Source: Sindora glabra (lineage: Eukaryota; Streptophyta; Magnoliopsida; Fabales; Fabaceae). From it: 64,000 nt of DNA. Below, in pieces: positions 1-11,276 of the stretch. The notes below the pieces were generated by a model that had not been told where the DNA came from, did no database searches, and worked only from the letters and a program-made list of their open reading frames with translations. The position numbers and the translations under genes were made by a program. Each line of letters opens with the position of its first letter. Position 1 is the first letter of the stretch. The DNA is taken from assembly GCA_020226215.1 (NCBI GenBank), contig CM035235.1, positions 73,991,283 to 74,055,282 on the forward strand. Reading direction: 5' to 3'.

Positions 1-461
1 CAATATAATCCTAATATAAAATTATATTTATAAGATAATAAACATTTATTTTTATGAAAAAATTAAAAGAGATAAATGCATATCTGGTTACCTTAAAGTG
101 TAGCATGTATCTAACATCATCAGCAATTTGTAGTGGAATTTTCTTGAATTCAGAATCTTTTGACCTGATTATATCTCTAGAAAGGCCATTCATGGCATCC
201 AAAACTTCTTTAAAAACTTTACTCACAGTTTCACCAGAGTGTTGAAATCACTCTTATGCATCTCGGTTTGAGGCATCCTTACTAAGGATATATACAAACA
301 ATCCTATTTTCTCCAAAATTGATATCCTATTTGAAGATCTCAAACTATATTTATTTTCTAAATCATGCATAATTGGAGAAATGTATGTTAATTCATTCTA
401 AATATATTAAAGCATCATTTTTCATGGTCAGTTAATAACTCATTGACCCACATTTCTCCTG
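1..461 (-). pseudogene. HARBI1-like (PIF/Harbinger) transposase pseudogene, partial
   Basis: On the minus strand a conceptual reading from 461 down to 92 resembles the N-terminal part of plant HARBI1-type nucleases. In order it shows a WVNELL block, FRMNKHTF, a LRSSNRISI stretch, a SNRDA.E.FQHSGETVSKVF block, and SRDIIRSKDSEFKKIP with ARYMxHFK-like residues. The coding frame is broken by in-frame stops at 415-417, 388-390, 254-256 and 248-250, and needs a one-base shift near 360. An acceptor-like TTTAG precedes 461, and the block ends with a donor-like AAG|GTAACC at 92/91, so an intron probably runs off the window start. The catalytic DDE part is not in view. It is therefore a decayed copy, not a gene. 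The match to HARBI1 rests on recalled family motifs. Confidence 0.75.
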
Positions 462-1218
462 CTAAATAAGAAGTGTAGCATGGCTCCTTATGGATATAAT
501 TTAAGTAATGCACACATAGATAACTTACTACAATACTACTAATTCCTAAAACTCATTGTCATTTTCAAGAATTTGATAAAGAAGTTCCCTATTTTGCAAA
601 ACTTACATGATTTGTAGACATATATGAAACTTACCGCTTAAGATTTGAGCTTGTCAGAAAAGCCAGAGATCAAAATGAACTTTCCTGGAATATTGGAATA
701 TAGTATAGTAAATATACAACTTGTGATTATCTTAAAAAGTCAAACAATATGATACTAGCTGCATAGGGCACTATGTTATTGCCTTTATTTTTATTTTTAA
801 ATCAAACAACACTTATGTTACTGCCTCTGCGAAGACCAACGTGAGCTAATGCTAAATTCATTTACATCTCAGCAAAACAGGGAAAAATAAAGACCAATTG
901 AAAGACTAGAAATAATTGGCTTAAGCAGAAAATTAGAGACCAGTTGAAAGACATCGATCAATTTCAACTCCTAACACAATCAATTTCAAACAGAAAATAA
1001 TTTATCTCTATTTAAATCCCCTGAGTTCCCAAACTGAGCTATAAACCAAAAAACTGGTCTCTATCTAATTACAACAATCAAGTCACAAATTGAATTCAAT
1101 AGCTTAATTTAAAGCATTCTATGAATTCCAGAAAGTAAGAACCAGGCTCAATGGGAAGAAGATCTTACAAGTTATGCGGTTTCTTTTTCACTCAAGATCA
1201 AAATGTGTCGCCTCCTCT
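462..1218. other. AT-rich flank of the Harbinger relic
   Basis: No convincing ORF or RNA is visible. It may be the upstream (second ORF or intron) part of the same decayed element, but I could not read a Myb-like protein in it. Confidence 0.4.
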
Positions 1219-1329
1219 AGTCCAGCAGCTTCTCTTTCGGTTCAAGTTTGGCAACTTCTCTCTCGATTCGAGTCCGACAGCTTCTCCAGTTCTAGTCTAG
1301 TAACTTCTCTTTTGGTTGCAGTCCGGTAG
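1219..1329. repeat. Degenerate ~26-bp tandem repeat, about 4.3 copies
   Basis: Successive units start with AGTCC or AGTTT/AGTCT and contain a CAGCTTCTC or CAACTTCTC core. Units start near 1219, 1245, 1271 and 1294, with a partial unit at the end. Pyrimidine-rich on the plus strand. Confidence 0.6.
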
Positions 1330-1499
1330 GCGCTCAATGATGTTTTGAGCCCTAAAATTGAAGGAAAATGTGAAAAAATGAAAGAGCAGGCAGCAGTTGA
1401 AGGTCATTTTTACGAAGGGCACGGTGGAAAATAAGGAAAATATTTGGGGGTAATTTAGGTATTTAAAAATAAACACACTCTCAGCTGCATCAAAACACT

Positions 1500-1660
1500 G
1501 CTTGGTCCAATGTTTGTAAAAATAACTTTTTAATTACAAAAAGTTAATGCAATCAGTTGTTAACCAAATAGCTTATTAAGCTAAAAGCTAAATCAACAAG
1601 CTATTTTGAGTCAAATCAGCTAAAAGCTATGTGAAAAACTGTTTACCAAACAGTTTCTTA
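1500..1660. mobile_element. Possible end of a PIF/Harbinger-type element
   Basis: The segment carries repeated AGCTAAAAGCT / AGCTATTTTGA subterminal motifs and ends in GTTTACCAAACAG followed by TTTCTTA. This is the style of plant Harbinger and Tourist termini (TTA/TAA targets). The partner end would lie outside the window, so the boundary is unproven. Confidence 0.35.
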
Positions 1661-1943
1661 ATATTTTAACATCGTTTATATTCAAATTTATATATAATGA
1701 TACTAGTTTAGATTTAGTTGAAAACTAACACAATTTTTGTTAAATATTTTATATCTATTCACATGTAATTGTAATATTCACTATATACTTCAAGTTTATC
1801 TCTAATTAACAAGAAACCCTAATTGATTCCAAAATCTTTTTGGGTATATAATTCAAGTTTGGAATTTATTAATTCCTTGTCTAGACTTAACACAAATCAT
1901 CCGGAAAAAAAATAATATTCCATGCACTACATTTTAATTGTGC

Positions 1944-1946
<3 letters not shown>

Positions 1947-2025
<79 letters not shown>
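1947..2025. repeat. (AT)n microsatellite, ~79 bp
   Basis: Uninterrupted AT dinucleotide run. Confidence 0.95.
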
Positions 2026-2027
<2 letters not shown>

Positions 2028-4130
2028 CAAAGTATTAAAAAAACAAGTTATTCCACAAACCCTAAATTCTAATTAAATCAATCAATTATTGACCATGAAT
2101 GATAACGGGCTTTTCTCCAAAAGGATTGTGAAAGTGGGGGACGCTGGCAAAAGGTGTGCTCTCTAGTACATGTATCAATTAGTGAAGAGCTAAGTGTGTG
2201 AATAATCAAAGGGAGGAGCGTGGGACCAAATAAACACAAAGAGGATAACCCTAATTGGTTTGGTGAGGGAAGCATGCTGCCCTAATATCACAACCACCAC
2301 ACAACTAACAAAGCTTAATCAATTTAGCTAAGGCTGAGCTAAATTACAAAGGCAAAACCATGTGACGCTCTCTATCCACTCACCAGAGGACTGTTTAAAA
2401 AGGTGCATCTTGTGGTCCTGTGCATTGCCATTTGCATTTGAGTCTGTCCATATGTCATTGTTTGTCAACCAAATACACCAGAGACAGAGGAACCACCCAA
2501 AGCTAGAGACAAAAGGAGGACATTCTCAACTGATTCCACCAACCTGGCCATTTAGTGTGTGTGTGTGTGTCTATGTATATATATATATATACACACTTTT
2601 TTAATTTGCGCATATATCTGATTGATTTAGCAGAGGCTATCAATTGATTGTAATTATCGGTTTGTAGGGACCAACTGCGCTCAAAGCACATGGGTACACT
2701 CACTTTACTAGTTGTTTATAGTATGATTAACACTAAAAGGGCTTCCACGTATAATCGCTTCTCCAAAATAATTAATTAATTGGTGACGGTTTCATAGCTT
2801 AGAGGACCAAGCATTTTCTACTGTATCTTAGACAGGATGCATGTGACAGTTGGAGCACATTAATCACCCCAATCATTTTATATTTCTAGTTAGCTAGATT
2901 GTAAGGGATGAGAATTCAACTTAAAAATATCATCTTTGTTTTATGTTCCAACTTGTAACTCTTGTGGATAATCTCACAGCTACAATTTTCTTTAATTGTA
3001 TATTGTAAATATACTTGTATTTTTTTATATTTTATTAGTTATAGCATGATCACAAATATGATTACAATCACGATCTAAAATCAGGAATAAGATATTAAAA
3101 AATATCAAATATGTTTCTAAGTTGTTTACACAATATTTTTAATTATTTTCTTTGTTAATGAAATTATTCATCTTGTCGTCAAATAAGCTAGAGATACCCA
3201 TTTACGAAATCTACCATTAATGTAAAATTCTCATTAGATCACGTTCAAAAGATTTTATATTACTAAGACAATCTCTATTAACGTTTTCGCAATAGAACAT
3301 AAAATACAATCTCTATATTAGAGTATAAAATAAAATTATGAGGTATTTCATTTAAAATTTAATGACATTTCCTCATTCTGAAGTTCGGCAGGTCAAGATC
3401 AGCAAAATAAACTATCCCAAATAGTTAATAACAAAAAAAATTATGTTTTAGAAATTTTAACCTTTTTATATGGTGTGAGATATCAGTTTTCAATTGGTAT
3501 AAGTTTATACTTTGTACCTAAGAAGTCAAGATAGGAGTTAGTGCATAAAATTTAGATGAATCAAAAGCTAATAAGAAAAAAGGCAGATGCTTTAAACACA
3601 CCAAAAAAAAAGAAAGAAAGAAAGAAAAAAATCCCATCTAATTAGATCAGAGGGAAAGTACTTTTTTGAGTTTGTGCTTTTCTTCCTTCCGTATTTTTAG
3701 ATTAGTTAGTGATATATAAAACCAAACTTTGTGATAAAATTTCTCCATCTTTATTCTCTCTCCCTATCTCTTCCACTGTTTATTTAAGCTAGTGGTCCCC
3801 ATAGATTTAATTAATAAAATGTTAAACAAATGTAAACCCTACATAGAGTGAGAAGAAGAGGCAAGAAGTCAGTGTCAATAGCTGTAAGAAAGGACCAAAA
3901 CCCACCATTAAATACTGCCTCGTTGCACAGTGAAAGCAAAAGGAGAGGCATTCATGGCATAGCTTTGGCATTCATATGGATCAGCAGATCATAAGAATCA
4001 CAAGGCCGCCCATTTATTCTTTCATCCAAACATGCAAGTTTCATGTTATATATCCCTTATGAATCTCTTCCCATCCGTATTTATATATGGAGATTTTGGT
4101 GTCAAATTATCTTCGTCTGGAGCTGCTATG
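2026..4130. promoter_or_regulatory. Intergenic DNA upstream of MIR167; probable promoter region
   Basis: No protein gene is visible. A composite (GT)n-(AT)n microsatellite lies at 2555-2597. Pyrimidine-rich tracts (3755-3780) and TATA-like stretches (about 4045 and 4083) precede the MIR167 foldback. The transcription start is not resolved. Confidence 0.35.
2555..2597. repeat. (GT)n(AT)n compound microsatellite
   Basis: GT repeats pass into TATG and then AT repeats, ending in ACACAC. Confidence 0.9.
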
Positions 4131-4533
4131 TTGGTTTGAGAGCTTGAAGCTGCCAGCATGATCTGGTAATTAACCTAACCTCCCACTCCCTATTCTTAAT
4201 TATACCCCCAAATAGTGATTAGAGAAAATTATTGATGAAGGATCAGTATCCTTCTGTAGATTAATCGATTGCACGGCTTGATTTTTAAATTTTTTAGATT
4301 ACTGACCGTTCAAGTGAGTAATGGGTAAAGTCAAAGGCTTTTTGTGAATATAACTTGCTAGGTTTTTTTAAGGTGGTCTGATGATTTAAGGCAACCAAGC
4401 AAGAGGAAATAGAAAACTCTGGTCTTGAATTTGTTGCGAATATTAGGAAGCCATTAGTTAGGAGATTTGGTTATATATAAGATGGGGTTCGATCATCAGG
4501 TCATCTTGCAGCTTCAATCACTCAATCACCAAC
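4131..4533 (+). ncRNA. MIR167: MIR167 primary foldback (miR167d-type) with a long loop
   Basis: The 22-nt mature miRNA (4145-4166) starts TGAAGCTGCC and ends ATGATCTGG; as I recall, this is the miR167d-type isoform. About 330 nt downstream, 4498-4518 (AGGTCATCTTGCAGCTTCAAT with its 3' end offset) pairs as the miRNA* strand with small bulges. The lower stem also pairs: GGTTTGAG at 4133-4140 against CTCAATCACC at 4521-4530. miR167 is known to direct cleavage of ARF6 and ARF8 transcripts and so tunes auxin response in flowers and roots. The large loop is a known trait of some plant MIR167 precursors. A small ORF across the star arm (4467-4670) has no coding signal. The primary transcript ends are unknown. 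Confidence 0.93.
4145..4166 (+). ncRNA. MIR167: Mature miR167 (22 nt, 5p arm)
   Basis: Full match to the recalled miR167d-type sequence, with a 5' U in the RNA as preferred by AGO1. The opposite arm at 4498-4518 is the predicted star. Confidence 0.93.
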
Positions 4534-6973
4534 AGAGATACTTTTTCTTTTCAAGTTTTGACCTTTTGGATTGGGTTGGATTCATGGCGGCGAATTCGAT
4601 TTCAGGTACTATGGAATTTCATCTCTCTATATCTTTTTCTCATAATATAAAGAAATTTCTTGCAAAATGATGAGAATGATAATTATATGAAACATATAAG
4701 ACAAATTGTGAGCACAGACTGTTGTTGATTTGTACATATTCGGGTCAGGCAACATATGGTGAAATAGTACGTACAATCTGAAAGGGATCTATGCCTCAGA
4801 AATCTTAATTTCATTCATTACTTTATGGGCATCAGAATTGCGAAGCTTTTTCAGCAATTGTCTCCAGAGAGAGGCATAAATGCATTAATTTGAAACAAAA
4901 AGCAAAGTCTGAAGGTCTTGATTCCCTGATAAGAATACAACTGTACGTGGTCCAGACATACAGTTCTGGAAACCCTTCCATCATCTGCTACGGATAGCTA
5001 GCTAGTCTAGGATCCCTTTATCGTTATGAATATAGGGAGGTCACAGGTTAAAAATGGCTTCAACTGACTAGCTACGATGTTCTAAAATATTTAAAATTTA
5101 AAATGACGTGATAATTTTAAAAATTAGTGAGTTAAAATTATTTGATTATATTTATTAAAAATAATAATTATGATTAAATAATTTAAATATAATAATTTCG
5201 AAATTCATTATGTTACTCTAACAAACAAAACCCTAAGGTTACTGTAGAAACCTTTTCCTTCCTTATATTTCGTTTGGCAATGGAAATTTTGGTTTGGGCT
5301 TCCGTATATTAAATGAAAATTTTCTTAGGGCTGCATTATGGTGTCATTCCTTTAGTTCTGCCTTCATTTTGAATCAGTAACACTTACCTGTCATTTGCCC
5401 AAAACATCGAACTGTGTATTCATTACATTAAGTTTTTAATGGCATATTAGAAAATATGTATACATATATACTCAACGAAAGAACAGTTCAAATCAATTTG
5501 AAGAGAAATTGGATGGACTAATTAATACTTAGGAAATGCTGAAAATGTTATTCTGATTATGGTATTAGATAATACTAATATGTCTTCAGGTGGAGCAACT
5601 TGTCTTTTTGTTTTCTCCTTTAGTTCATGGAATATCTACATGATTCGTCTAATATTGAGAAATGAATTTATACAAATTAAGCGTTGTTCGAGTCTGGAAT
5701 CAATTCATGTCCATCAAAAACAATTAAGTGGTCGATCAACTATCAAATTAGAAAACAAAAAGTGATACCTAACCCAAAATATCAGTTAGGTGGCCAATTA
5801 ACTAACATAGTCACTGTTATCAATTAAAATTAGTTGTAATACTGAGATCAGTTAGTTTGAAATAAACCTAATAGAAAAGGATTAAGCATGATAAGATTAA
5901 TTAATCAAAATTCAGTGTCATTATATCTAACCTGCTAAATTTATGATTGTTTGGGAGTATGGTTATCTTCGTTGTTATCATTTTCTTCTAATTTTTTCCA
6001 TTTTTTCTCATAAATTTCCAATGTTAGAGTCCGATTGGTTCACAATTTTCAATGTTTCTTTCTTCTTTCCTTTCCTCTTCCTTGTTTAAACTTTCCATCC
6101 AATCCTAAAATAGCTACTCTAAAAGGAAGAGCCCAATATGTTAAGATTATATATGTTTCGAATAAAGACATACACAGAGAAAATATAAACATTAATATTA
6201 TAAATGTTTCTTGTTGGTGATTTGAGTTTGGTAATCGACTCAACAAATTGAGGGACAAAATTTATTATATATGCTTCTGGTATTGCCAAAATTTTTTAAT
6301 ATTGGTTTACAATTGCATGTAGGGTTAATTGCTTGAGCCAGTACTGCTTTCATTTTCAAGGTTGTTGCTATAGTTGAGCCATTTGGATTTGTAGTTCTGT
6401 TCTGATGTTGTCTTGCATGTAGCATGCATTGTTTGAAGCTGCCTCTAGACTTCTAGTAAGTGATGTCTGTCGTTCCTCGTCTTGTTTATCTCATTCTTTA
6501 CTCAGGATACCCATATCTATTGTGTTAAATATTTCATTCATCTCATGATTTCTGAGTTCCAATTTTATTGGATTGGATGTCGTGCATGATTTTTGGGGTC
6601 GAATAAAATGAAGTTTTAAATAATAAAAATAAATAGGATATATATCTATATATATCTGATTATGTGAAATCCTATAGTTAATACTTTCTCTTTATTTAAC
6701 AAGATTATTTCTATTAAGTGAAAAATATATACACTATTTGTGAGAATATATATCATCAGTTGAAAGAAGATTGTAAGATATTTTAAATATATTTAAAATG
6801 TGAGTTTGACAATAATTAAACACTTTCTATGTCTCTCTCTTTTATTTCTTTTAGTAAATTTTATTTATTATCTCTTTGACCATATTAAAGATCTACATCT
6901 TGGTGTTTTTATTCTTCCTTAACTGTGAATTATGTCAATACATTGCTTCTGCATCATATCTCCTCAACAAATA

Positions 6974-7006
<33 letters not shown>

Positions 7007-8930
7007 TATAATAGATAAAAATATTATATATATTAAAAATAAAATTTAAATTTTTTTATATATATTACATTTAATTTTATAAAATTTATTCTATTATATT
7101 ATATTTAATGACAGCATCTGATTTATATTTGAAATTTAATTTAATTTTGATTTTGATTTTCTAATTGTTTACAAAGACAACGTCTAAATGCATTATTTTA
7201 AGAATTATGATATCAACACGCTATTTTTACTAACAATGAGTACCGAAAACCTGCTCCGAAAGTTTTACAACCGATTGGTTAATGAAATTGCAAGACTCAT
7301 TATATTTATTCAGTAATTGGAAATTCGCTTATAATTTTCATAAATCAACTACGGGTACAAAATGGCAGCACTTTCGTTATGATATGCTCACGTTTTTATA
7401 CTCACTCTTCATTCACTCTCTTTCCTGTGGCTATGTGATCATGTGAGGACCAGAAGGATGAAGGGAGAGCAGAGCTCATGGTGTAAGAGTTGTACTGCAT
7501 GAGAGGCATACCTAACTATGCTGTCTTATAGGTCGAGCGCCATTGTGCCAATTAGAAAGGCCTGAAAGAGGTCCCAGCAAAAGCTTGTCTTTGTTGGAAA
7601 GAATTCAAGACTTGAAATGCTAAAAGCTGTACGGTGATTGACAAGTTGAATTTGACCGACACACAACCTGGAATTGGAAATTCCAACGAGGAGGAACCGG
7701 TGACATTTTTTCTTTCTTTTTTTTGTTTTTTGCGTAATTGCAGAGAAAGAACAAGAGATCAGGACCCCGATGTATGATAATGATATAACTTTACCTTTGT
7801 AATTTTTCTAGTCGATAAAAATGATAATTTATTAAATGTATTCATACAAAATTTTGAATTCAAACTTCAGCTATAAAGAATGAAATTTATAAAATAACAT
7901 GAATTATCATTATACCATTAAAGTACATTAACAATATGACTCTACCTTTATGTACTCATTTCTACTTTAGGAAAAAATTGAAGATGTCAAATAAATTCAA
8001 AAGAAAGCTCCCACAAGAAGAATGAGAGAAGCTATGATTGATACATATATATTAATAATGGTGATGATTAGTAAATAATTTTTGAGATAGTTTTTAACTA
8101 ATTAACCAATTTTCGTTGATTAATAGTTGAATAAGTTGTTTTGTAATGAGGGAAGCATAACCCTTTACATATTTATTACTTTGCGCAGATGTTTTATCAC
8201 TTTTACGCTGGTGAAATGACATATTTTTATTTTTCCCATATACATTCCATAAAATATGATTATATGGACATGATATATGCTTTAAAAATAAATTTTACAT
8301 ATAAATTAAGAACTATCATTAAATATAAAATAATAAAATAAATTTAAAAAATTCAATTCAATATATATAAAAAATTTGAATCTCATTTCTTATATTTATA
8401 ACATTGATTGTGATTCAATTTAACTCATGAAATCATGACACCTTGGAAAGAAGAAGCAGCGAGCAAACTATATATTAATAATTCACCTCTTGAATAGTCG
8501 TCATATAAGTGGGATTTACGTCTTTTTGCAACTTAGAGAATTACTTGATCTAAATGAGTTACTCTCCAATTTCAAAACCATCTGGCCAGCATGGGTCTTG
8601 GAAACGAAGAACGGCGATCCATTACCTATTTATCGTTAATTTTTTGTCAGGTTGAGTAGTTATTTATACCATTAGCTTATCTTTTTTTTCGTTAAAATTT
8701 ATATTTTCTATTTAATTAGTTTATTTTAATATTTTAATATATATATTAATATTAAAAATATTCGATGTTAAAAGAATTTGAGTTTTACATAGAATTAACC
8801 ATAAAAATGCTGTCTTGACACCAAATTAATCATTATAGATGCCAATAAATCTTTACACTTTTCTGAAAGGGTGATGGTTTTCTCGATAATTCTTTTTTGA
8901 CTTGTGTATTATTTTTTTATTATTTTAGAG
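4534..8930. other. AT-rich intergenic DNA
   Basis: No gene recognised. It contains an (AT)n tract at 6970-7000 and a less AT-rich, non-repetitive patch at about 7430-7720 with no clear ORF. Short ORFs here lack family resemblance. Confidence 0.5.
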
Positions 8931-8932
8931 TA

Positions 8933-9072
8933 TTTTAATTCTTTTTAGCAATATTTGCTTGTCCAATACAAATAGCAAGATTTCAACCATATGCTTTATT
9001 ACTCGTGTTTTAATTCTTTTTAGCAATATTTGCTTGTTCAATGCAAGTAAGAAAGCATATGGTTGAAATCTT
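8933..9072. repeat. 75-bp-period direct repeat with an embedded 21-bp perfect hairpin
   Basis: A ~39-bp block starting TTTTAATTCTTTTTAGCAAT occurs at 8933-8971 and again at 9008-9046. Arms 8977-8997 and 9052-9072 are perfect 21-bp inverted repeats (AAGATTTCAACCATATGCTTT and its complement is the stem). After one mismatch the pairing continues 5 bp (8999-9003 with 9046-9050), leaving a ~42-nt loop. It could be a MITE remnant or a transcribed foldback. Confidence 0.8.
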
Positions 9073-9475
9073 TATATTTTTATCTTTGCATTCATATAAA
9101 ATATATAAAATGGTGCAAAAATCCTTCTTAAACTATAGGAAAAAGCCTTACTTCATATGCATAAAATTATGTCTACTTCTACCATAAAACTTCAGCGGTG
9201 TTTGATAGCTCGGCGGGCCTCATGGCATTAGTTTAATGATAAAAATGTGTTGATTTGATATCTCCCGTATACTCAAAATTATATAATAAGCCATATATCA
9301 CTCAAAATTATATAATAAAACGTATATTAGCAAAACAAAGTAAAACAATAAATAGAACAAAACAAGAGTTGTCTCTCTTTATTCAATATCCCTTAGGCGT
9401 TACGCAGTGGTAGCATATAATGTTGGCGGGGAGGGATGGAGGGAATTTCTTATGTAATTGATTTATTTATTAATT

Positions 9476-9478
<3 letters not shown>

Positions 9479-9542
<64 letters not shown>
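9479..9542. repeat. (AT)n microsatellite, ~64 bp
   Basis: Uninterrupted AT run. Confidence 0.95.
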
Positions 9543-9548
<6 letters not shown>

Positions 9549-9599
9549 TATATTTTTTCAAATTTTAAGAAATTATAAATTATAAAATTTAATAATTAT

Positions 9600-10078
9600 T
9601 TTTATTTATTAATTATAATAAATGGCACGTGATATAATTACAAGATACAAGGATTTCCCGTCACGTGGGATGATCCGGAGGCCTGGTGTATAGAGTATGC
9701 GCCGCTGCGTAGGTTTCAACTTTTAACCTTGACGCAGCCTTCAAACAGTGCATTGGATCAACTGAAAGGACTGGCTTCGTTGATGAAGATGGGCTGCGCA
9801 CTCCGATCATAAACTCATCGAACCCGTGACATGTGCAGGACCAAACCAGACGTGTACCTAGCAGTAGCGGGGATAAATAAACTGGTTAGTTGCGTGGATT
9901 TTGACTTTTACTTTCTGATTTTTTTTTTTTTGTTTAACAAGTACACAAAATATTACAGCTTGATTAACAAAAAGATTTTGGTGCCAAACCCCATATATGC
10001 AGGACTTTTCTCCACGGCAGCAATGACCAGAACGTTGCTCCGTTTGGGGAGTTTCCCTCTCTCGCCACGCCAACGTTA

Positions 10079-10115
<37 letters not shown>

Positions 10116-10900
10116 GCCAGCGAAGGATTCGAGTAGAATATTGTGGAGGCAATTAACCAAAATTTTATATACACACGTACATTAATATTATATATTGCCC
10201 CTTGGATTTAAGTAAAATTACCCCAATAACTTATTTTTACCCCCATTTAAAAGAGAAGAAATTACTTTAAACAAATATATAAACATTTGAAATTCATTAA
10301 TTACACACAATGACGCACACATAAAGGAAATATTTAAATTAATTTATTTTCATTAAATATTTATATTTGTGTAATAATTTTATTTTAATTTTATATGTTA
10401 ATATTACTCTCACAACTTAGAATTTTTAAATCCACCATTGTACTTATTAATTTCAGTAGTATTAAAACCGTTTATTTACTATTTTTAAAAATAAAATCTA
10501 TTTACTAAATTATTTTTAAACATTATAACTCTAAATGTATAATTTAAAAATAACAAAAACAACTTATAAATATTTTCTCAATTTATTTTTTTACTCAAAA
10601 ATGTTAATTTTATATTTACAACACTTACCATCTCCTATTCTTTATTTCCTTCCAATCCGAGTACAGTTTTTAGGGGAAAAAGGTAATTAAGAACAATTTT
10701 CAAAAGTACAAAAATAAAAATATATCTAAATAGCCTCATTCTTTCTTTTAATCTTTCTTTTCCCCCGATTTCTCTTAAGATAAATTAAACAGAAGCGAAC
10801 TTAACCGAAATGCTGAGCAAATTTCATGCAGTGATCAACCGACTTGTTTAAATATTTGAAAGGCAGACAGACTGAATAAAAGATTGACGCGGAATTAAAT
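9600..10900. other. Intergenic; GC-richer island at 9620-9870, then AT-rich DNA
   Basis: The 9620-9870 island has two CACGTG (G-box) palindromes (about 9625 and 9663) and no recognisable ORF. An (AT)n(AC)n microsatellite is at 10079-10115. The rest shows nothing. Confidence 0.4.
10079..10115. repeat. (AT)n(AC)n compound microsatellite
   Basis: AT repeats pass directly into AC repeats. Low-complexity minus-strand ORFs here come from the repeat. Confidence 0.9.
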
Positions 10901-11276
10901 AATGCTGCTTAACAAGGTTACATTTTACATTACTTTAGATTTTACTAGCTGCTATACTCCCACTTCAGGAGTGTTTATGATACAAAGACTACAAACAAGA
11001 AAGTCCTCCGAATGAAGGATCCAACATGAAGTGCCTGCTAAATCCCCTGTATAAAATATATATTATATAATCCCCTTATGTAACCTATAATCATTCCCTT
11101 GAACAGAACACCCAAAAATAAATAAATAATTATCCATCAGGTGCAAACCTGATTTATCCTTTCCTCTCGAAAAGCGCCTTTGGATAGCAGCATCAAATGC
11201 TGAATGGATCGCTGCGACGGTAGCTTCCACAAGTCAATATGCTGCCTTTAACTTATTTTGTTCTGCATTTTTTACC
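10900..11276 (-). other. Probable 3' UTR of the NAL1-type gene
   Basis: Non-coding DNA following the stop codon at 11277-11279 on the minus strand. No single polyadenylation signal stands out, so the end is approximate. Confidence 0.4.

Noticed and set aside
2078..2703. Several 65-80 codon ORFs
   Set aside because: No domain motif; part of one is encoded by the GT/AT microsatellite.
4467..4670. 67-codon ORF across the miR167* arm
   Set aside because: It overlaps the foldback arm and has no protein-family resemblance; explained by the MIR gene.
9858..10160. Minus-strand ORFs of 62 and 100 codons
   Set aside because: Driven by the (AT)n(AC)n microsatellite; long C/V/Y/I repeats only.
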